64,000 nucleotides of DNA from Roseibium aggregatum (GCF_014692675.1 NZ_JABFCZ010000018.1:62001-126000); one strand, 5' to 3'. Positions 1 to 8,294 are shown, numbered from the stretch's first letter. Made by a program: numbers and translations. The notes: generated by a model from the sequence alone, not told the origin.

Positions 1-32
1 TCCGCGTTCCGCGCCAGCATTGCGATTTTCAT
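1..32 (-). CDS. rimK: RimK, ribosomal protein S6 glutamate ligase (5' end only)
   Basis: Only the first ten codons are in the window and read MKIAMLARNA, very like the start of E. coli RimK (MKIAILSRD). RimK is an ATP-grasp ligase that adds glutamates to the C-terminus of ribosomal protein S6. A GGAGG at 39-43 sits six bases before the ATG. The gene upstream on the same strand is a RimB-type protease, the usual partner of rimK, and this supports the call more than the short peptide does. Confidence 0.65.
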   Translation of the reverse strand, partial: MKIAMLARNA

Positions 33-130
33 AAATAACCTCCAATCGGGATGGGATGCGGCCGGTCTGCCGGCCATCTGGCTGCCGCAACGCCTTTCGG
101 GACGTCAGAATCCGAAGCGCTGGCGCGACA

Positions 131-613
131 TTACTTGTGCGGCCATGACCCGGGAATGACGGGATCCCCGGCCAGAAAGGACCGGCCAGGATCGACAAGG
201 ACGTTGCGGCCGCGGATTGCCGTTCGGCCCAGGATCATGTCGAACCCCATGTTCTCCCGGTTGGCCAGGGAGACTTCCACATGCCAGTGATGATGCCCGA
301 GGATCAGCAAAGTCTCGATGACATGCCGCTGTTCGGGCACTCCGCTCGTGTTCTTGATGTCCCGCGCATCCGCGAGCGGAACCTCCACCTGCATATCGCG
401 GTGATAGCGTGAACCGGGCAGACGAAAGCGCACCCAGCTCCTTCCGTCCCGATCGTAAATCTCCTGGTCCTCCGCATGCAAGGCCGACGTCCGCGCACCC
501 GTATCGATCTTGGCCCGGATCAAGGGCAGATCGAGTTCCGGAAGGGCGACGAGTTCACGCCAGCCGATCACATCCGCAGGAGGTCCCGGCGTTTTAGGTT
601 TCGCGGATTGCAT
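131..613 (-). CDS. rimB: RimB-type retropepsin-like protease (ATP-dependent zinc protease family)
   Basis: A protein of about 160 residues with a retropepsin-like fold. IDTGARTSAL carries the DTGA aspartate motif typical of this family, and the C-terminal part MILGRTAIRG is the conserved flap-side segment. Members near rimK are thought to modulate S6 glutamylation; that role comes from family knowledge. The ATG at 611-613 was chosen because homology begins soon after it (ADVIGWRELV). An upstream ATG at 689-691 is possible but would place the 687-708 palindrome over the start. rimK begins 98 bp downstream, so the two are probably co-transcribed. Confidence 0.75.
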   Translation of the reverse strand: MQSAKPKTPGPPADVIGWRELVALPELDLPLIRAKIDTGARTSALHAEDQEIYDRDGRSWVRFRLPGSRYHRDMQVEVPLADARDIKNTSGVPEQRHVIETLLILGHHHWHVEVSLANRENMGFDMILGRTAIRGRNVLVDPGRSFLAGDPVIPGSWPHK

Positions 614-686
614 GCACTTTGGTTCCGGTTCCCGTTGTCCCAGTCGGATCGAGCGCCTTTTCCTGCCAGGCTCTCGTGAGACCTGA

Positions 687-708
687 ATCATAAATACGGA
701 TTTATGAT
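687..708. promoter_or_regulatory. AT-rich inverted repeat upstream of rimB
   Basis: ATCATAAAT at 687-695 and ATTTATGAT at 700-708 form perfect 9-bp arms around ACGG. The site stands out as AT-rich in a GC-rich background and lies about 75 bp before the chosen rimB start. It looks like an operator for the rimB-rimK unit; the binding protein is unknown. Confidence 0.4.
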
Positions 709-880
709 GCATGGAAAGCGGAAAAACACGTCGTCGACCTGCAAGACGGCAACCGCCACTCCCTCCTGTTCCAACATAGGTAAAAAAGATCCCCGGAACA
801 CGCACAAAACCTTCAGTTCCATGCATGCACCAGGGCAGGTTGGGCTGCGGGGAGTCCGTTAAATCCTGTGGATCAGGCCG

Positions 881-897
881 CTAGGGTCAGGACCCTG
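881..897. repeat. Gene-end quasi-palindrome GGGTCAGGACCC, copy 1
   Basis: CTAGGGTCAGGACCCTGG has arms GGGTC and GACCC around AG (core 884-895). It lies just past the stop codon (902-904) of the cytochrome c gene. The same core recurs at 7828, 14536 and 47935, and is cut by the window end at 63994. The function is unknown; it may be a gene-end or protein-binding site. Confidence 0.55.
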
Positions 898-901
898 GAA
901 A

Positions 902-1486
902 CTACTTCGCCTTTTCGATCTTCAGCTTGATCCCGGAGTACCATTCGGCAAGCGCGCGGATGTCGTCATCGCTGAGATCGGCAGCGATATCGGACATGAT
1001 TTCATGGGTCCGCTTGCCGCCCCGGAACGCCTTGAGCTGGGTGTCGATATACATCACCGTCTCGCCGGCAAGATTGGGCGCATCCTCCATGGTCGCGATG
1101 CCTTCAGCGCCGTGACAGGGCACGCAGGTCTCCGGCGCTTGCGCATCCGTCTTGCCGGCCGGCAGGCTCGCCGACGCCTTCTGTTCAGAATACCAGGCCG
1201 CCACATCGGCGATCGTCTGATCGTCGAGCGACTTGGCGACGACGCTCATCATCTCGTGGGTGCGCGCGCCGGAGCGGAACGCCAGCAGTTGCCGGGCGAT
1301 ATAGGACGCCGGCTCGCCGCCGATATTCGGTGCGATCGGAATTTTGGCCAGCCCCTCGATCCCGTGACAGGTCCGGCACATATTCGCTTTCTTGCGGCCA
1401 GCCGCCGGGTCGCCCGCCGGCATTTCCGCAAATGCGCTCTGGGCGAGGAAAACCCCGCCCAGAGCCAGTATCACGCCACGCAGCAT
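902..1486 (-). CDS. Periplasmic dihaem cytochrome c (c4-like)
   Basis: 194 residues with a signal peptide (LALGGVFLAQSAFAE) and two cytochrome c domains, each with one CXXCH haem site: CRTCH near residue 38 and CVPCH near residue 127. Downstream methionines suit axial ligation (HEMMSVV, HEIMSDI). This tandem layout is typical of c4-type electron carriers. It is the last gene of the dehydrogenase operon, and its ATG overlaps the upstream stop as TGATG. It probably accepts electrons from the GMC flavoprotein and/or the quinoprotein-like protein. A TTG one codon earlier is a weaker start. Confidence 0.85.
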   Translation of the reverse strand: MLRGVILALGGVFLAQSAFAEMPAGDPAAGRKKANMCRTCHGIEGLAKIPIAPNIGGEPASYIARQLLAFRSGARTHEMMSVVAKSLDDQTIADVAAWYSEQKASASLPAGKTDAQAPETCVPCHGAEGIATMEDAPNLAGETVMYIDTQLKAFRGGKRTHEIMSDIAADLSDDDIRALAEWYSGIKLKIEKAK

Positions 1487-2739
1487 CAATTGCCCTCGTA
1501 CCAGATCCGGTAGATGGCACCGGCCAGGTCGTCGGACACCAGGATCGATCCGTCACGCAGTTCGGCGACATCGACCGGACGGCCGAGATACTCGCCGTTC
1601 TCGTCGATCCAGCCTTCCGCGAACGGCTCGCTGGTCGCGGTTCCGTCATCGGCAACGTAGGTCACCATCACACGGGCGCCGACCGGGGTCGTCCGGTTCC
1701 ACGAACCGTGCTGTGCGGAGAAGATGGCGCCCTGGTATTTGGCCGGGAACATCTTGCCCGTGTAGAACTTCATGCCGAGGTCGGCGGCATGGGCGACCTG
1801 CTCGACGGCCGGGAACACGATATCCGCCGGCGGCTCCTCGTTCTGATACTCGTTGGTGCGGGTATGACCGCCGCCGTACCACGGGAAACCGAAGTTCTGT
1901 CCGGCCGCGGTCGCATGGTTGATTTCACCCGGAGGGATGTCGTCGCCCATACCGTCGACCTGGTTGTCGGTGAACCAGACGTCGCCGGTCTTCGGATCGA
2001 TATCCATGCCGACCGAATTGCGGATGCCGGTCGCAAAGACCTCGCGGCCCGTACCGTCGGTGTTCAGGCGGATGATGCCGCCGATGCCCCACTTCCTGTA
2101 GAGGTCCAGCTTTTCCGGTGCCGGCACGTTGAACGGCTGACCGAGGGTGATGTAGAGCTTGCCGTCCGGCCCGATATCGCAGACACGGGCGGTGTGGTTG
2201 TAGCTTTCTTCCTCCGGCGGGATCAGTTCGCCCTGCTTGACCACGTTGAAGGCGGCCACATCCGGGCTTTCATAAAAGAACTCGGCCGCCGGATAGACCA
2301 GGACCCGGTTCTGTTCGGCGATATAAAGGAACCCGTCCTTGGAGAAGCACGGCCCGTTCGGGATCGCGAACTTCAGCGACGGCGCGAAATCCTTCACCTC
2401 GTCGGCGACGCGGTCCTTGTTGCGGTCGGTGACCGACCAGACCTTGTCCTTGCGGGTTCCGACGAAGGTCACGATGCCCTGCGGTCCCACCGCCATGTGG
2501 CGTGCATCGGGCACGACCGCGTAAAGGCCGATCTTGAAACCGTCCGGCAGCTTGATCCGCTCAAGGTTCTTCTTGATGCCGTCGGCATAGTCGCCGGTCT
2601 GGTCGATGAAGGTGAATTCCGAAGTCCCTGTCGTCTGGAAATTCGACAGTTTCTCCAGATTTTCCGGCACCGGCGCCTGGGCGTGAGCCAGGACCGTTAC
2701 CGCGAGCAGGCTCGCTGTTCCCAAAAGCAGTCTTTTCAT
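1486..2739 (-). CDS. Secreted sorbosone/glucose dehydrogenase-type beta-propeller (PQQ-dependent family)
   Basis: 417 residues with signal peptide MKRLLLGTASLLAVTVLAHA, then a six-bladed propeller of the sorbosone/soluble glucose dehydrogenase (GSDH) type. Landmarks are LPDGFKIGLYA, DGKLYITLGQ, GIRNSVGMDIDPKTGDVWFTDN, FSAQHGSWNRTTPVG and a final DGSILVSDDLAGAIYRI. Some members bind PQQ and calcium and oxidise sugars in the periplasm; others have no known activity, so the substrate is open. The ATG at 2737-2739 follows an AGGAAGT Shine-Dalgarno sequence. It lies between the GMC subunit and the cytochrome, suggesting electrons pass to that cytochrome. Confidence 0.8.
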   Translation of the reverse strand: MKRLLLGTASLLAVTVLAHAQAPVPENLEKLSNFQTTGTSEFTFIDQTGDYADGIKKNLERIKLPDGFKIGLYAVVPDARHMAVGPQGIVTFVGTRKDKVWSVTDRNKDRVADEVKDFAPSLKFAIPNGPCFSKDGFLYIAEQNRVLVYPAAEFFYESPDVAAFNVVKQGELIPPEEESYNHTARVCDIGPDGKLYITLGQPFNVPAPEKLDLYRKWGIGGIIRLNTDGTGREVFATGIRNSVGMDIDPKTGDVWFTDNQVDGMGDDIPPGEINHATAAGQNFGFPWYGGGHTRTNEYQNEEPPADIVFPAVEQVAHAADLGMKFYTGKMFPAKYQGAIFSAQHGSWNRTTPVGARVMVTYVADDGTATSEPFAEGWIDENGEYLGRPVDVAELRDGSILVSDDLAGAIYRIWYEGN

Positions 2740-2833
2740 TACTTCCTCCCAATGTAAGTCGCACTCGACGTGCTTGCGGGGCGGCCTTCGCGAAGACCAC
2801 CCCAGTTTCAAGCAAATGCAATGCAGCCGGCTG

Positions 2834-4405
2834 CTAGAGATTGCCTTTGCTCATTTCCCCCGCGATGTGATCCGCCTGCCGGATGGCAAGGGCAACGATC
2901 GTCAGCGTGGGATTCTCCGCGGCACCCGTCGTGAACTGGCTGCCGTCAGAAACGAAAAGATTCGGAATGTCGTGCGTCTGCCCCCATTTGTTGACGACCC
3001 CGTCGCGGGCATTTGCAGACATCCGGTTGGTTCCAAGATTGTGCGTCGACGGATAAGGCGGCGTCGGGAACGTCCGGGTGGCTCCCACCGCGTCATAGAT
3101 CGCCTGGCCTTGGCTGTAGGCATGGTTGCGCATGGCGATGTCGTTGGGGTGATCGTCGAAATGCACGTCGGGGACCGGAAGCCCGTGGCTGTCCTTCACG
3201 TCATGGTTCAGCGTGATCCGGTTTGTTTCCTGGGGCATGTCCTCGCCCACGATCCACATGCCGGCCATGTTTTCGTATGAATCGAGCGCGGTCGTGAACT
3301 CGCGGCCCCATGCACCCGGATCCAGGAAGGCCGCCATGAACGGCAGGCCCAGGGACAGGGTCTCGAACTCATAGCCGCCGACGAAACCGCGGGACGGATC
3401 GAACCGGGCCTCGTCCTGGATAATGCCGGCCATGGTCGTGCCGCGCCACATGCGCACCGGCTTGTCGAAAACCGCATAGACCGAACCGGTCGTGTGGCGC
3501 ATGTAGTTGCGCCCGACCTGGCCGGAGGAATTGGCAAGGCCGTCCGGGAACATGTTCGACGCGGAATTCAGAAGCAGCCTCGGGCTTTCAATGGAATTTC
3601 CGGCCACGCAGACAAGCCGCGCCTTCTGCATCTGCTGATTGCCGTCCTTGTCGGCGTAGACGACGCCGGTCACCTTGCCGGATGCGTCATGCTCGATCTT
3701 CAGCACATGGCAGCGGTCGCGGACTTCCAGATTGCCGGTGGCTTCGCCGCGCGGAACGTCCGTATAGGCCGCCGACCACTTCGCCCCCCACTTGCAGCCC
3801 TGGAAACAGAAGCCGGTCTGCTGGCAGGAGATCCGGTCGTCGTAATCCTCGCTGTTGATCGCCATCCGGCCGGTATGGACTTCCTTGTAGCCCAGCGCCT
3901 TGGCACCGGCCTCGAAGACCTTGAAGTTATTGCTGCCGGGGAGCCCGGGACGCCCGCCGGTGCGGGTCACGCCGAGTTTGGTCTCGGCTTTTTCGTACCA
4001 GGGTTCCATTTCGGCGAGATCGATGGGCCAGTCGAGGAGGTTCGCGCCCTGAACGTCCCCGTATGTTGTTTTGGTCTTGAATTCGTGAGGCTGGAAGCGC
4101 AGCGATGCCCCTGCCCAGTGGATCGTCGTGCCGCCGACGGCCTTCACGATCCAGGCCGGCAGGCCGGAAAAGTCCTTCGCGACACGCCAGTCGCCGGAGG
4201 TCGTGCGCGGATCGGTCCAGGCAAGCTGACCGAAACTGTCCCACTCGTCGTTGATGTAGTCGTCGGGGAGATAACGCCCCCCCGCCTCAAGGGCGACGAC
4301 CTTGACGCCTTTTTGCGCCAGTTCGTTGGAAAGAACGCCGCCGCCTGCGCCGGTGCCGATGACGACGACGACGCTGTCGTCGTTGAGATCAAATGATGCA
4401 GCCAT
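2834..4405 (-). CDS. GMC-family FAD dehydrogenase, catalytic (alpha) subunit
   Basis: 523 residues. The N-terminal dinucleotide motif VVVIGTGAGGGVLSNELAQK (about residues 13-32) binds FAD. Cysteines 194, 200 and 204 have the C-x5-C-x3-C spacing that ligates a 3Fe-4S cluster in bacterial FAD glucose and fructose dehydrogenase alpha subunits. The C-terminal NLGTNRMS and TGAAENPTLT segments are the GMC_oxred_C signature. It has no signal peptide, so export probably depends on the Tat-bearing gamma subunit encoded 14 bp upstream. The likely reaction is oxidation of a sugar, polyol or sugar acid; the substrate cannot be read from sequence. Confidence 0.85.
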   Translation of the reverse strand: MAASFDLNDDSVVVVIGTGAGGGVLSNELAQKGVKVVALEAGGRYLPDDYINDEWDSFGQLAWTDPRTTSGDWRVAKDFSGLPAWIVKAVGGTTIHWAGASLRFQPHEFKTKTTYGDVQGANLLDWPIDLAEMEPWYEKAETKLGVTRTGGRPGLPGSNNFKVFEAGAKALGYKEVHTGRMAINSEDYDDRISCQQTGFCFQGCKWGAKWSAAYTDVPRGEATGNLEVRDRCHVLKIEHDASGKVTGVVYADKDGNQQMQKARLVCVAGNSIESPRLLLNSASNMFPDGLANSSGQVGRNYMRHTTGSVYAVFDKPVRMWRGTTMAGIIQDEARFDPSRGFVGGYEFETLSLGLPFMAAFLDPGAWGREFTTALDSYENMAGMWIVGEDMPQETNRITLNHDVKDSHGLPVPDVHFDDHPNDIAMRNHAYSQGQAIYDAVGATRTFPTPPYPSTHNLGTNRMSANARDGVVNKWGQTHDIPNLFVSDGSQFTTGAAENPTLTIVALAIRQADHIAGEMSKGNL

Positions 4406-4419
4406 GTTCGCGCCCTCCC

Positions 4420-4944
4420 TCAGATCCAGTCTATGTCGTTGAAGCCGCGGTCGATGTAGCCACCCTTGGAATAGCTCTCGCCCTCATAACCGAACAGCGG
4501 CCACACGGCCTTCTGGTTGTAGAGCCCGGTCACGAGGCCGCCGCGGATGGTCTGGAAGAACGGGCTGTCTTCCTGGGCGCGCAGAATATCCACCCGGTCG
4601 CGTTCCCAGCCGGTGGCGAGATAACCGGCATATCCCTTGCCGGCGGCGGCAGCATTGAGGGCCGCGATCCCCGCCTCGATCATCTGGGCCTGATCGGCGT
4701 TGTCGTAGCCCTTCACGGCGGCCGCATAGAACTGATCCGCCACATGGTCGTGGGGATAGATGTCCCGCGCCATCTGGATCAGCGCCGCCATGGTGTCCGG
4801 CTTGATGTATTCGACCTCCAAGGCCCAGGCCGCCGTCGGACCGGCAACAAATCCCGCCCCGATCACAAACGCCCCGCCGATTGCCGCGCTGCGGGCCAGC
4901 AGGTCCCTTCTCGTCATCTTGTGACGGTCCAGAGTTGCCTTCAT
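4420..4944 (-). CDS. Gluconate 2-dehydrogenase subunit 3-type gamma subunit, Tat-exported
   Basis: 174 residues. MTRRDLLARSAAIGGAFVIGAG is a twin-arginine signal followed by a hydrophobic stretch and an Ala-rich cleavage region. The rest (DTMAALIQMARDIYPHD, then GWERDRVDILRAQE and PLFGYEGESYSKGGYIDRG) matches the small subunit that chaperones and co-exports GMC catalytic subunits. Its place directly before the GMC gene fits a hitchhiker export complex. The neighbouring genes are 14 bp downstream and 30 bp upstream, so it is mid-operon. Confidence 0.85.
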   Translation of the reverse strand: MKATLDRHKMTRRDLLARSAAIGGAFVIGAGFVAGPTAAWALEVEYIKPDTMAALIQMARDIYPHDHVADQFYAAAVKGYDNADQAQMIEAGIAALNAAAAGKGYAGYLATGWERDRVDILRAQEDSPFFQTIRGGLVTGLYNQKAVWPLFGYEGESYSKGGYIDRGFNDIDWI

Positions 4945-4974
4945 TTTCTCCTCCCTCAGTCTCCGCGACGGCGC

Positions 4975-5370
4975 TTACCTGTAGCGGCCGTGCCGCTGCA
5001 GCACCTCGATCTGGTATCCGTCCGGGTCCTGGACGAAGAAGAAGCGCGCCAGCAGCGCACCATCACGGTCAAATTCCACGATCTTGCGGGGAGAAAGGCC
5101 CGCCGCTTCGAACCGGGCATGTTCGCTGTCGAGATCCTCGACGCAGAAGGCCACGTGACCGTAGCCATCGCCAAGGTCGTAAGGCTCCTCCCGTCCCTTG
5201 TTGACGGTCAGCTCGATCTCGAAATCAGCGGAAGAATTTTTCAGATAGACAAGGGTAAAGCTGTCGAAGTCGAGACGTTCGGAGACCTCCAGACCAAAGG
5301 CCTTCTTGTAGAAGTCAACAGAACGCACTTCATCGAGCACGCGAAACATCGCATGTATTACTTTAGCCAA
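4975..5370 (-). CDS. Glyoxalase I-like VOC protein
   Basis: 131 residues, one VOC module pair. The four metal-ligand positions of E. coli GloA appear conserved as His6, Glu53 (EIELTVN), His72 (GYGHVAF) and Glu122 (GYQIEVLQ), so a Ni/Zn lactoylglutathione lyase-type activity is plausible. It is the first gene of the leftward dehydrogenase operon, where it might remove reactive dicarbonyls made during sugar oxidation (inference). The start is supported by GGAGGAG just upstream. Confidence 0.75.
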   Translation of the reverse strand: MAKVIHAMFRVLDEVRSVDFYKKAFGLEVSERLDFDSFTLVYLKNSSADFEIELTVNKGREEPYDLGDGYGHVAFCVEDLDSEHARFEAAGLSPRKIVEFDRDGALLARFFFVQDPDGYQIEVLQRHGRYR

Positions 5371-5436
5371 CTTCTCCTCCCAACAGACCGTCTTTGCGAT
5401 CCTGATGGAAGGTTGCCCGAATATTTCAATGGGTGG

Positions 5437-5454
5437 GTAGTATCAAAGTACTAC
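5437..5454. promoter_or_regulatory. Inverted repeat GTAGTA-N6-TACTAC, candidate operator of the dehydrogenase operon
   Basis: The arms GTAGTA (5437-5442) and TACTAC (5449-5454) are perfect around TCAAAG. The site is in the 90-bp gap between the RHH gene and the glyoxalase gene, about 70 bp before the operon's first ATG. The T-poor flank argues against a terminator and for a regulator site. Confidence 0.4.
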
Positions 5455-5460
5455 ACGCAA

Positions 5461-5751
5461 TTATTCTGCGGCGATTGTTTCGATCGGCGCCATGGTATGG
5501 CGGACACGCACGATACAGGCGCACCGCAAAAGCGACGTGAAGTTCCGCGCTTCCCCATGCAGTTCGAGCACTTCCGAATGCAGTTTTGAAACGAATGCGG
5601 GCGTACTCAACCCTTCGGCAGCGGCGATTTCGTCGACGATCTGCCAAAAGGACCGCTCCAGTCTGATGCTGGTGCTTTGTCCATTAAGCCTGAGACGGCG
5701 CGTTTCCGGTTCATAGTCAGCTGGGTCTTGCCCGGCAAAAATCTGACACAC
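5461..5751 (-). CDS. Ribbon-helix-helix (RHH_4) protein
   Basis: 96 residues. It opens MCQIFAGQDPADYEPETRRL and continues TSIRLERSFWQIVDEIAAAEGLSTPAFVSKLHSEV, a clear RHH_4 fold: a basic beta strand (RRLRLNGQSTSIRLE), then two helices. Proteins of this family are small presumed DNA-binding regulators in alphaproteobacteria; no target is known from the sequence. It is on the same strand as, and upstream of, the dehydrogenase operon. Confidence 0.75.
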   Translation of the reverse strand: MCQIFAGQDPADYEPETRRLRLNGQSTSIRLERSFWQIVDEIAAAEGLSTPAFVSKLHSEVLELHGEARNFTSLLRCACIVRVRHTMAPIETIAAE

Positions 5752-6001
5752 GTTCAGTCCTCCCCGGTATTTCTACGCCTTCAGCTTCCGCTGCATGCGG
5801 AAAAAACTCAAGAAAAATCAATGCAGGTGACTGTTAAAACCCTCCCAGAAGTCACTGAGAACACCCTTTTGTCTAGTTGTTTCAACATTTTGCAACCTGC
5901 TGAAAAACACATGTTCCTTCAGTGATAAAATCTCCATTCCAAAGTGACGCAATGGAGACGGCGAAAGACCTTCAAACCACTGTCTGCCGGATCTTTGACG
6001 G
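5752..6001. other. Intergenic region without a supported gene
   Basis: These 250 bp separate the RHH and VOC genes, both leftward. The sequence is less GC-rich than its flanks. I see no convincing gene, terminator or operator. A minus-strand frame of 73 codons at 5818-6039 overlaps the VOC gene's end and has no recognisable domain. Confidence 0.5.
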
Positions 6002-6592
6002 TCACGTGCTCCCGTAGGGATCTTTCGGCGAACGGTCATCCGACAGACTGCGCCGCGTGGTCCGCGTCAGGTTCTCGATCGCGTCCGCGAGATGGATCTC
6101 CGCGATATTATAGTCGCCGCGCGCAACCCGGATCTTGTGCGCCTCGATCATCACCTCGCCATAAGAAACGCCCGCCGGCGGTTCGAAGCGGTAGGACGCC
6201 AGCTCGATCAGGAAGCCGAGCGGATCCTCGAAATAGATGGAATCCATAAAGCCGCGGTCCTTCGGTCCGCTGTGGCGGATCCCGCGTTCGTCGAGGCGTT
6301 CGACCGTCTGCTGGAAGGTCGCCCGGGAGACGGATAGCGCCAGGTGATGCACGCATCCGATATCGGTCGACGTCCTTTTCGGATCCGGCTTGCGCTCCTC
6401 ATTGGTGAAAATCGTGATCAGCCGGCCATCGCCCGGATCGAAATAGAGATGGCTCTCATTGGCATTGTCGAGGTTGGGCTGTTCGAACACGAAGGGCATG
6501 CCCAAAAGCCCCTCCCAGAAATCGATCGATGTCTGCCTGTCGGCTCCCACCAGCGTGATGTGATGAACGCCCTGGCTCTGGATTTTCCTCAT
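6002..6592 (-). CDS. VOC-family (glyoxalase/ring-cleavage dioxygenase-like) protein
   Basis: 196 residues with two VOC half-domains. HHITLVGADRQTSIDFWEGLLGM and CVHHLALSVSRATFQQTVERLDERG give the histidine ligands, and IYFEDPLGFLIELASYRF gives the glutamate. The pattern resembles ring-cleavage or glyoxalase-type enzymes, and the substrate is unknown. The ATG at 6590-6592 is preceded by AAGGGAG; an in-frame ATG 45 bp upstream lacks such a site. A C-terminal extension of about 60 residues follows the core fold. Confidence 0.75.
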   Translation of the reverse strand: MRKIQSQGVHHITLVGADRQTSIDFWEGLLGMPFVFEQPNLDNANESHLYFDPGDGRLITIFTNEERKPDPKRTSTDIGCVHHLALSVSRATFQQTVERLDERGIRHSGPKDRGFMDSIYFEDPLGFLIELASYRFEPPAGVSYGEVMIEAHKIRVARGDYNIAEIHLADAIENLTRTTRRSLSDDRSPKDPYGST

Positions 6593-6806
6593 GACACGCT
6601 CCCTTCCCGATAGCCTCGGTCTTCGTCCTGAATTCATTCCGGCCGACAGATGGTCGTTACAGACATTTCTGCGGCGATCCCAAACCCGCGCCTATATTCC
6701 AAGTCCCGGCCGCATTTGGCCAGCCCCCTTTCCGAATGGCGCAAAACGGTTATGATCGGCTCACCCCCTGCCCCCATGCGCCGCGTCAACAGCAAGGACA
6801 CCGATA

Positions 6807-7808
6807 ATGGACAAGGCGCCAGACAAAGCGCCGGCGGACAGTTCCGCTCCCGATTCCGCCAACAGACCGGAAGACAACAGGTCCCGGTTCCGCCTGCCGG
6901 TCTGGGACGATCTGCCCCCCAACACCATCGGCGCCTTGTGGATATTGCTGGCAGCCTTCCTGTTCACCATCATGGCGACCTTCATCAAGATGGCCGGAGA
7001 GAACATTTCGGTGTTCCAGATCCTGGCCATTCGCCAGCTTGTGATGGTCGTCATCGTCGCTCCGAAAATCCTCCGGGGCCTTCCGACCTCGCTTGCGACC
7101 CATCGCCCGGATCTGCAGATCGCACGCGTGATCTTTGCGACCATCGCCATGCTCTGCGGCTTTACCGCGATCATCAAGCTGCCGCTGGCGGACGCGACCG
7201 CGCTGGGCTTCTCGAAAACCTTCTTCATCACGATCTTCGCGATCTTCTTTCTGGGCGAACAGGTCGGCATCCACCGCTGGGGTGCGACCATTGTCGGCTT
7301 TATCGGCGTTCTCCTTATGCTCAGACCCGAAGGAACCGGTTTCGTCGACCCGTATGCCCTTCTTGCCATCATGGGCGCGGCCGGAGCCGGGATCGTGATG
7401 ATCATCCTGCGCATCCTGACCCGGACGGATTCGCCGACCACCATCCTGACTTACCAGGCCCTGCTGGTCGGCTTGCTGATGATCGGCCCGGCGATCTACA
7501 CATGGCACGCGCCGACGCTTGAACAGTGGGGCATCCTGATCCTGGTCGGCGTTGTCGCCTGGGGCTCCCAGATGTGCAACATCAAGGCCTTCCGGGCCGG
7601 TGAGGCCACGGCCATTGCCTCGCTCGACTACACCAGGCTGCTTTATGCCGCGATCATCGGCGTTGTTGTTTTCGGCAACTGGCCGAGCGTCGAAACGCTC
7701 GCAGGCGCCGCGATCATCATCGGCGCCTCGCTTTACACCGTCCGCCGCGAGGCGAAGCGCGGCCGCCAACTGGCTCGCGCCGCCGAAGGGCGCGGTTACA
7801 ACAATTAA
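6807..7808 (+). CDS. DMT-superfamily (EamA) transporter
   Basis: 333 residues with a charged cytoplasmic N-terminus of about 35 residues, then ten predicted membrane helices in two EamA repeats (WILLAAFLFTIMATFIKM to GFIGVLLMLRPEG, then LLAIMGAAGAGIVMIILRIL to GAAIIIGASLYTVRRE). Such proteins usually export amino acids, nucleotides or other small metabolites. It is divergent from the VOC gene and convergent with the NTF2-like gene, so it is probably monocistronic. Confidence 0.85.
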   Translation: MDKAPDKAPADSSAPDSANRPEDNRSRFRLPVWDDLPPNTIGALWILLAAFLFTIMATFIKMAGENISVFQILAIRQLVMVVIVAPKILRGLPTSLATHRPDLQIARVIFATIAMLCGFTAIIKLPLADATALGFSKTFFITIFAIFFLGEQVGIHRWGATIVGFIGVLLMLRPEGTGFVDPYALLAIMGAAGAGIVMIILRILTRTDSPTTILTYQALLVGLLMIGPAIYTWHAPTLEQWGILILVGVVAWGSQMCNIKAFRAGEATAIASLDYTRLLYAAIIGVVVFGNWPSVETLAGAAIIIGASLYTVRREAKRGRQLARAAEGRGYNN

Positions 7809-7827
7809 AGCATGTTCCGTTCAATTC

Positions 7828-7837
7828 GGGTCAGGAC
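7828..7837. repeat. Gene-end motif GGGTCAGGAC, copy 2
   Basis: An exact 10-mer match to the shared core, lying between the convergent ends of the DMT gene (stop at 7808) and the NTF2-like gene. The TCA inside the motif (7831-7833) is the complement of the NTF2-like gene's TGA stop. The second arm is degenerate here (ATA instead of CC). Confidence 0.5.
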
Positions 7838-8259
7838 ATATCCGCGATCGAATGCCACCAGATGCGCACTTCTTCGGCCCGGCCGTCAGGCGCGAAATCG
7901 GCTTTCAGCAAGCCGTCAAGCGTCAGTCGCGGCAGCGGGTCGCCGGGCTTGCGGTCCGGCAACCCCGTCCCCGTGGAAGCAGCCCAGATCCGGAACAATT
8001 CCTCCGAGGCGACCTGGTAGCTGACATGCCAATGCGCAATGCCGCCGCGTGGCGTCTCGGCAAGGACTTCGTAGCTCAGGGCAATATCGCGCTGCAACTC
8101 GATGCGGGCCCAATAGGCGGCCAGTTCCTCTGCTCCGGTCTGCACCTGGAAAGGCGTATTCCAGTAGCGTCCGCCGTCGACGAAGAGCGCGGCGAAACCC
8201 TGCTTGTCCTGACCTTCCCAGACCCGTTTGTATGCCGCCATGAAATCATGGATGCCCAT
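7831..8259 (-). CDS. NTF2-like (SnoaL-type) protein
   Basis: 142 residues of the small alpha+beta barrel type: an opening helix (HDFMAAYKRVWEGQDKQGFAALF), then WNTPFQVQTGAEELAAYW and a sheet ending RIWWHSI. These folds serve as small isomerases, hydratases or ligand-binding proteins; nothing here fixes the activity. The gene ends at its stop within the repeated gene-end motif. The HTH/PBP regulator lies 35 bp upstream on the same strand, so the two may be co-transcribed. Confidence 0.65.
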   Translation of the reverse strand: MGIHDFMAAYKRVWEGQDKQGFAALFVDGGRYWNTPFQVQTGAEELAAYWARIELQRDIALSYEVLAETPRGGIAHWHVSYQVASEELFRIWAASTGTGLPDRKPGDPLPRLTLDGLLKADFAPDGRAEEVRIWWHSIADMS

Positions 8260-8294
8260 GCCATCTCCAATGCTGATCGTTTCGCCAAGGCGCG

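Noticed and set aside
5818-6039. 73-codon minus-strand frame between the RHH and VOC genes
   Set aside because: Overlaps the VOC gene end, no motif, AT-rich codon use unlike its neighbours.
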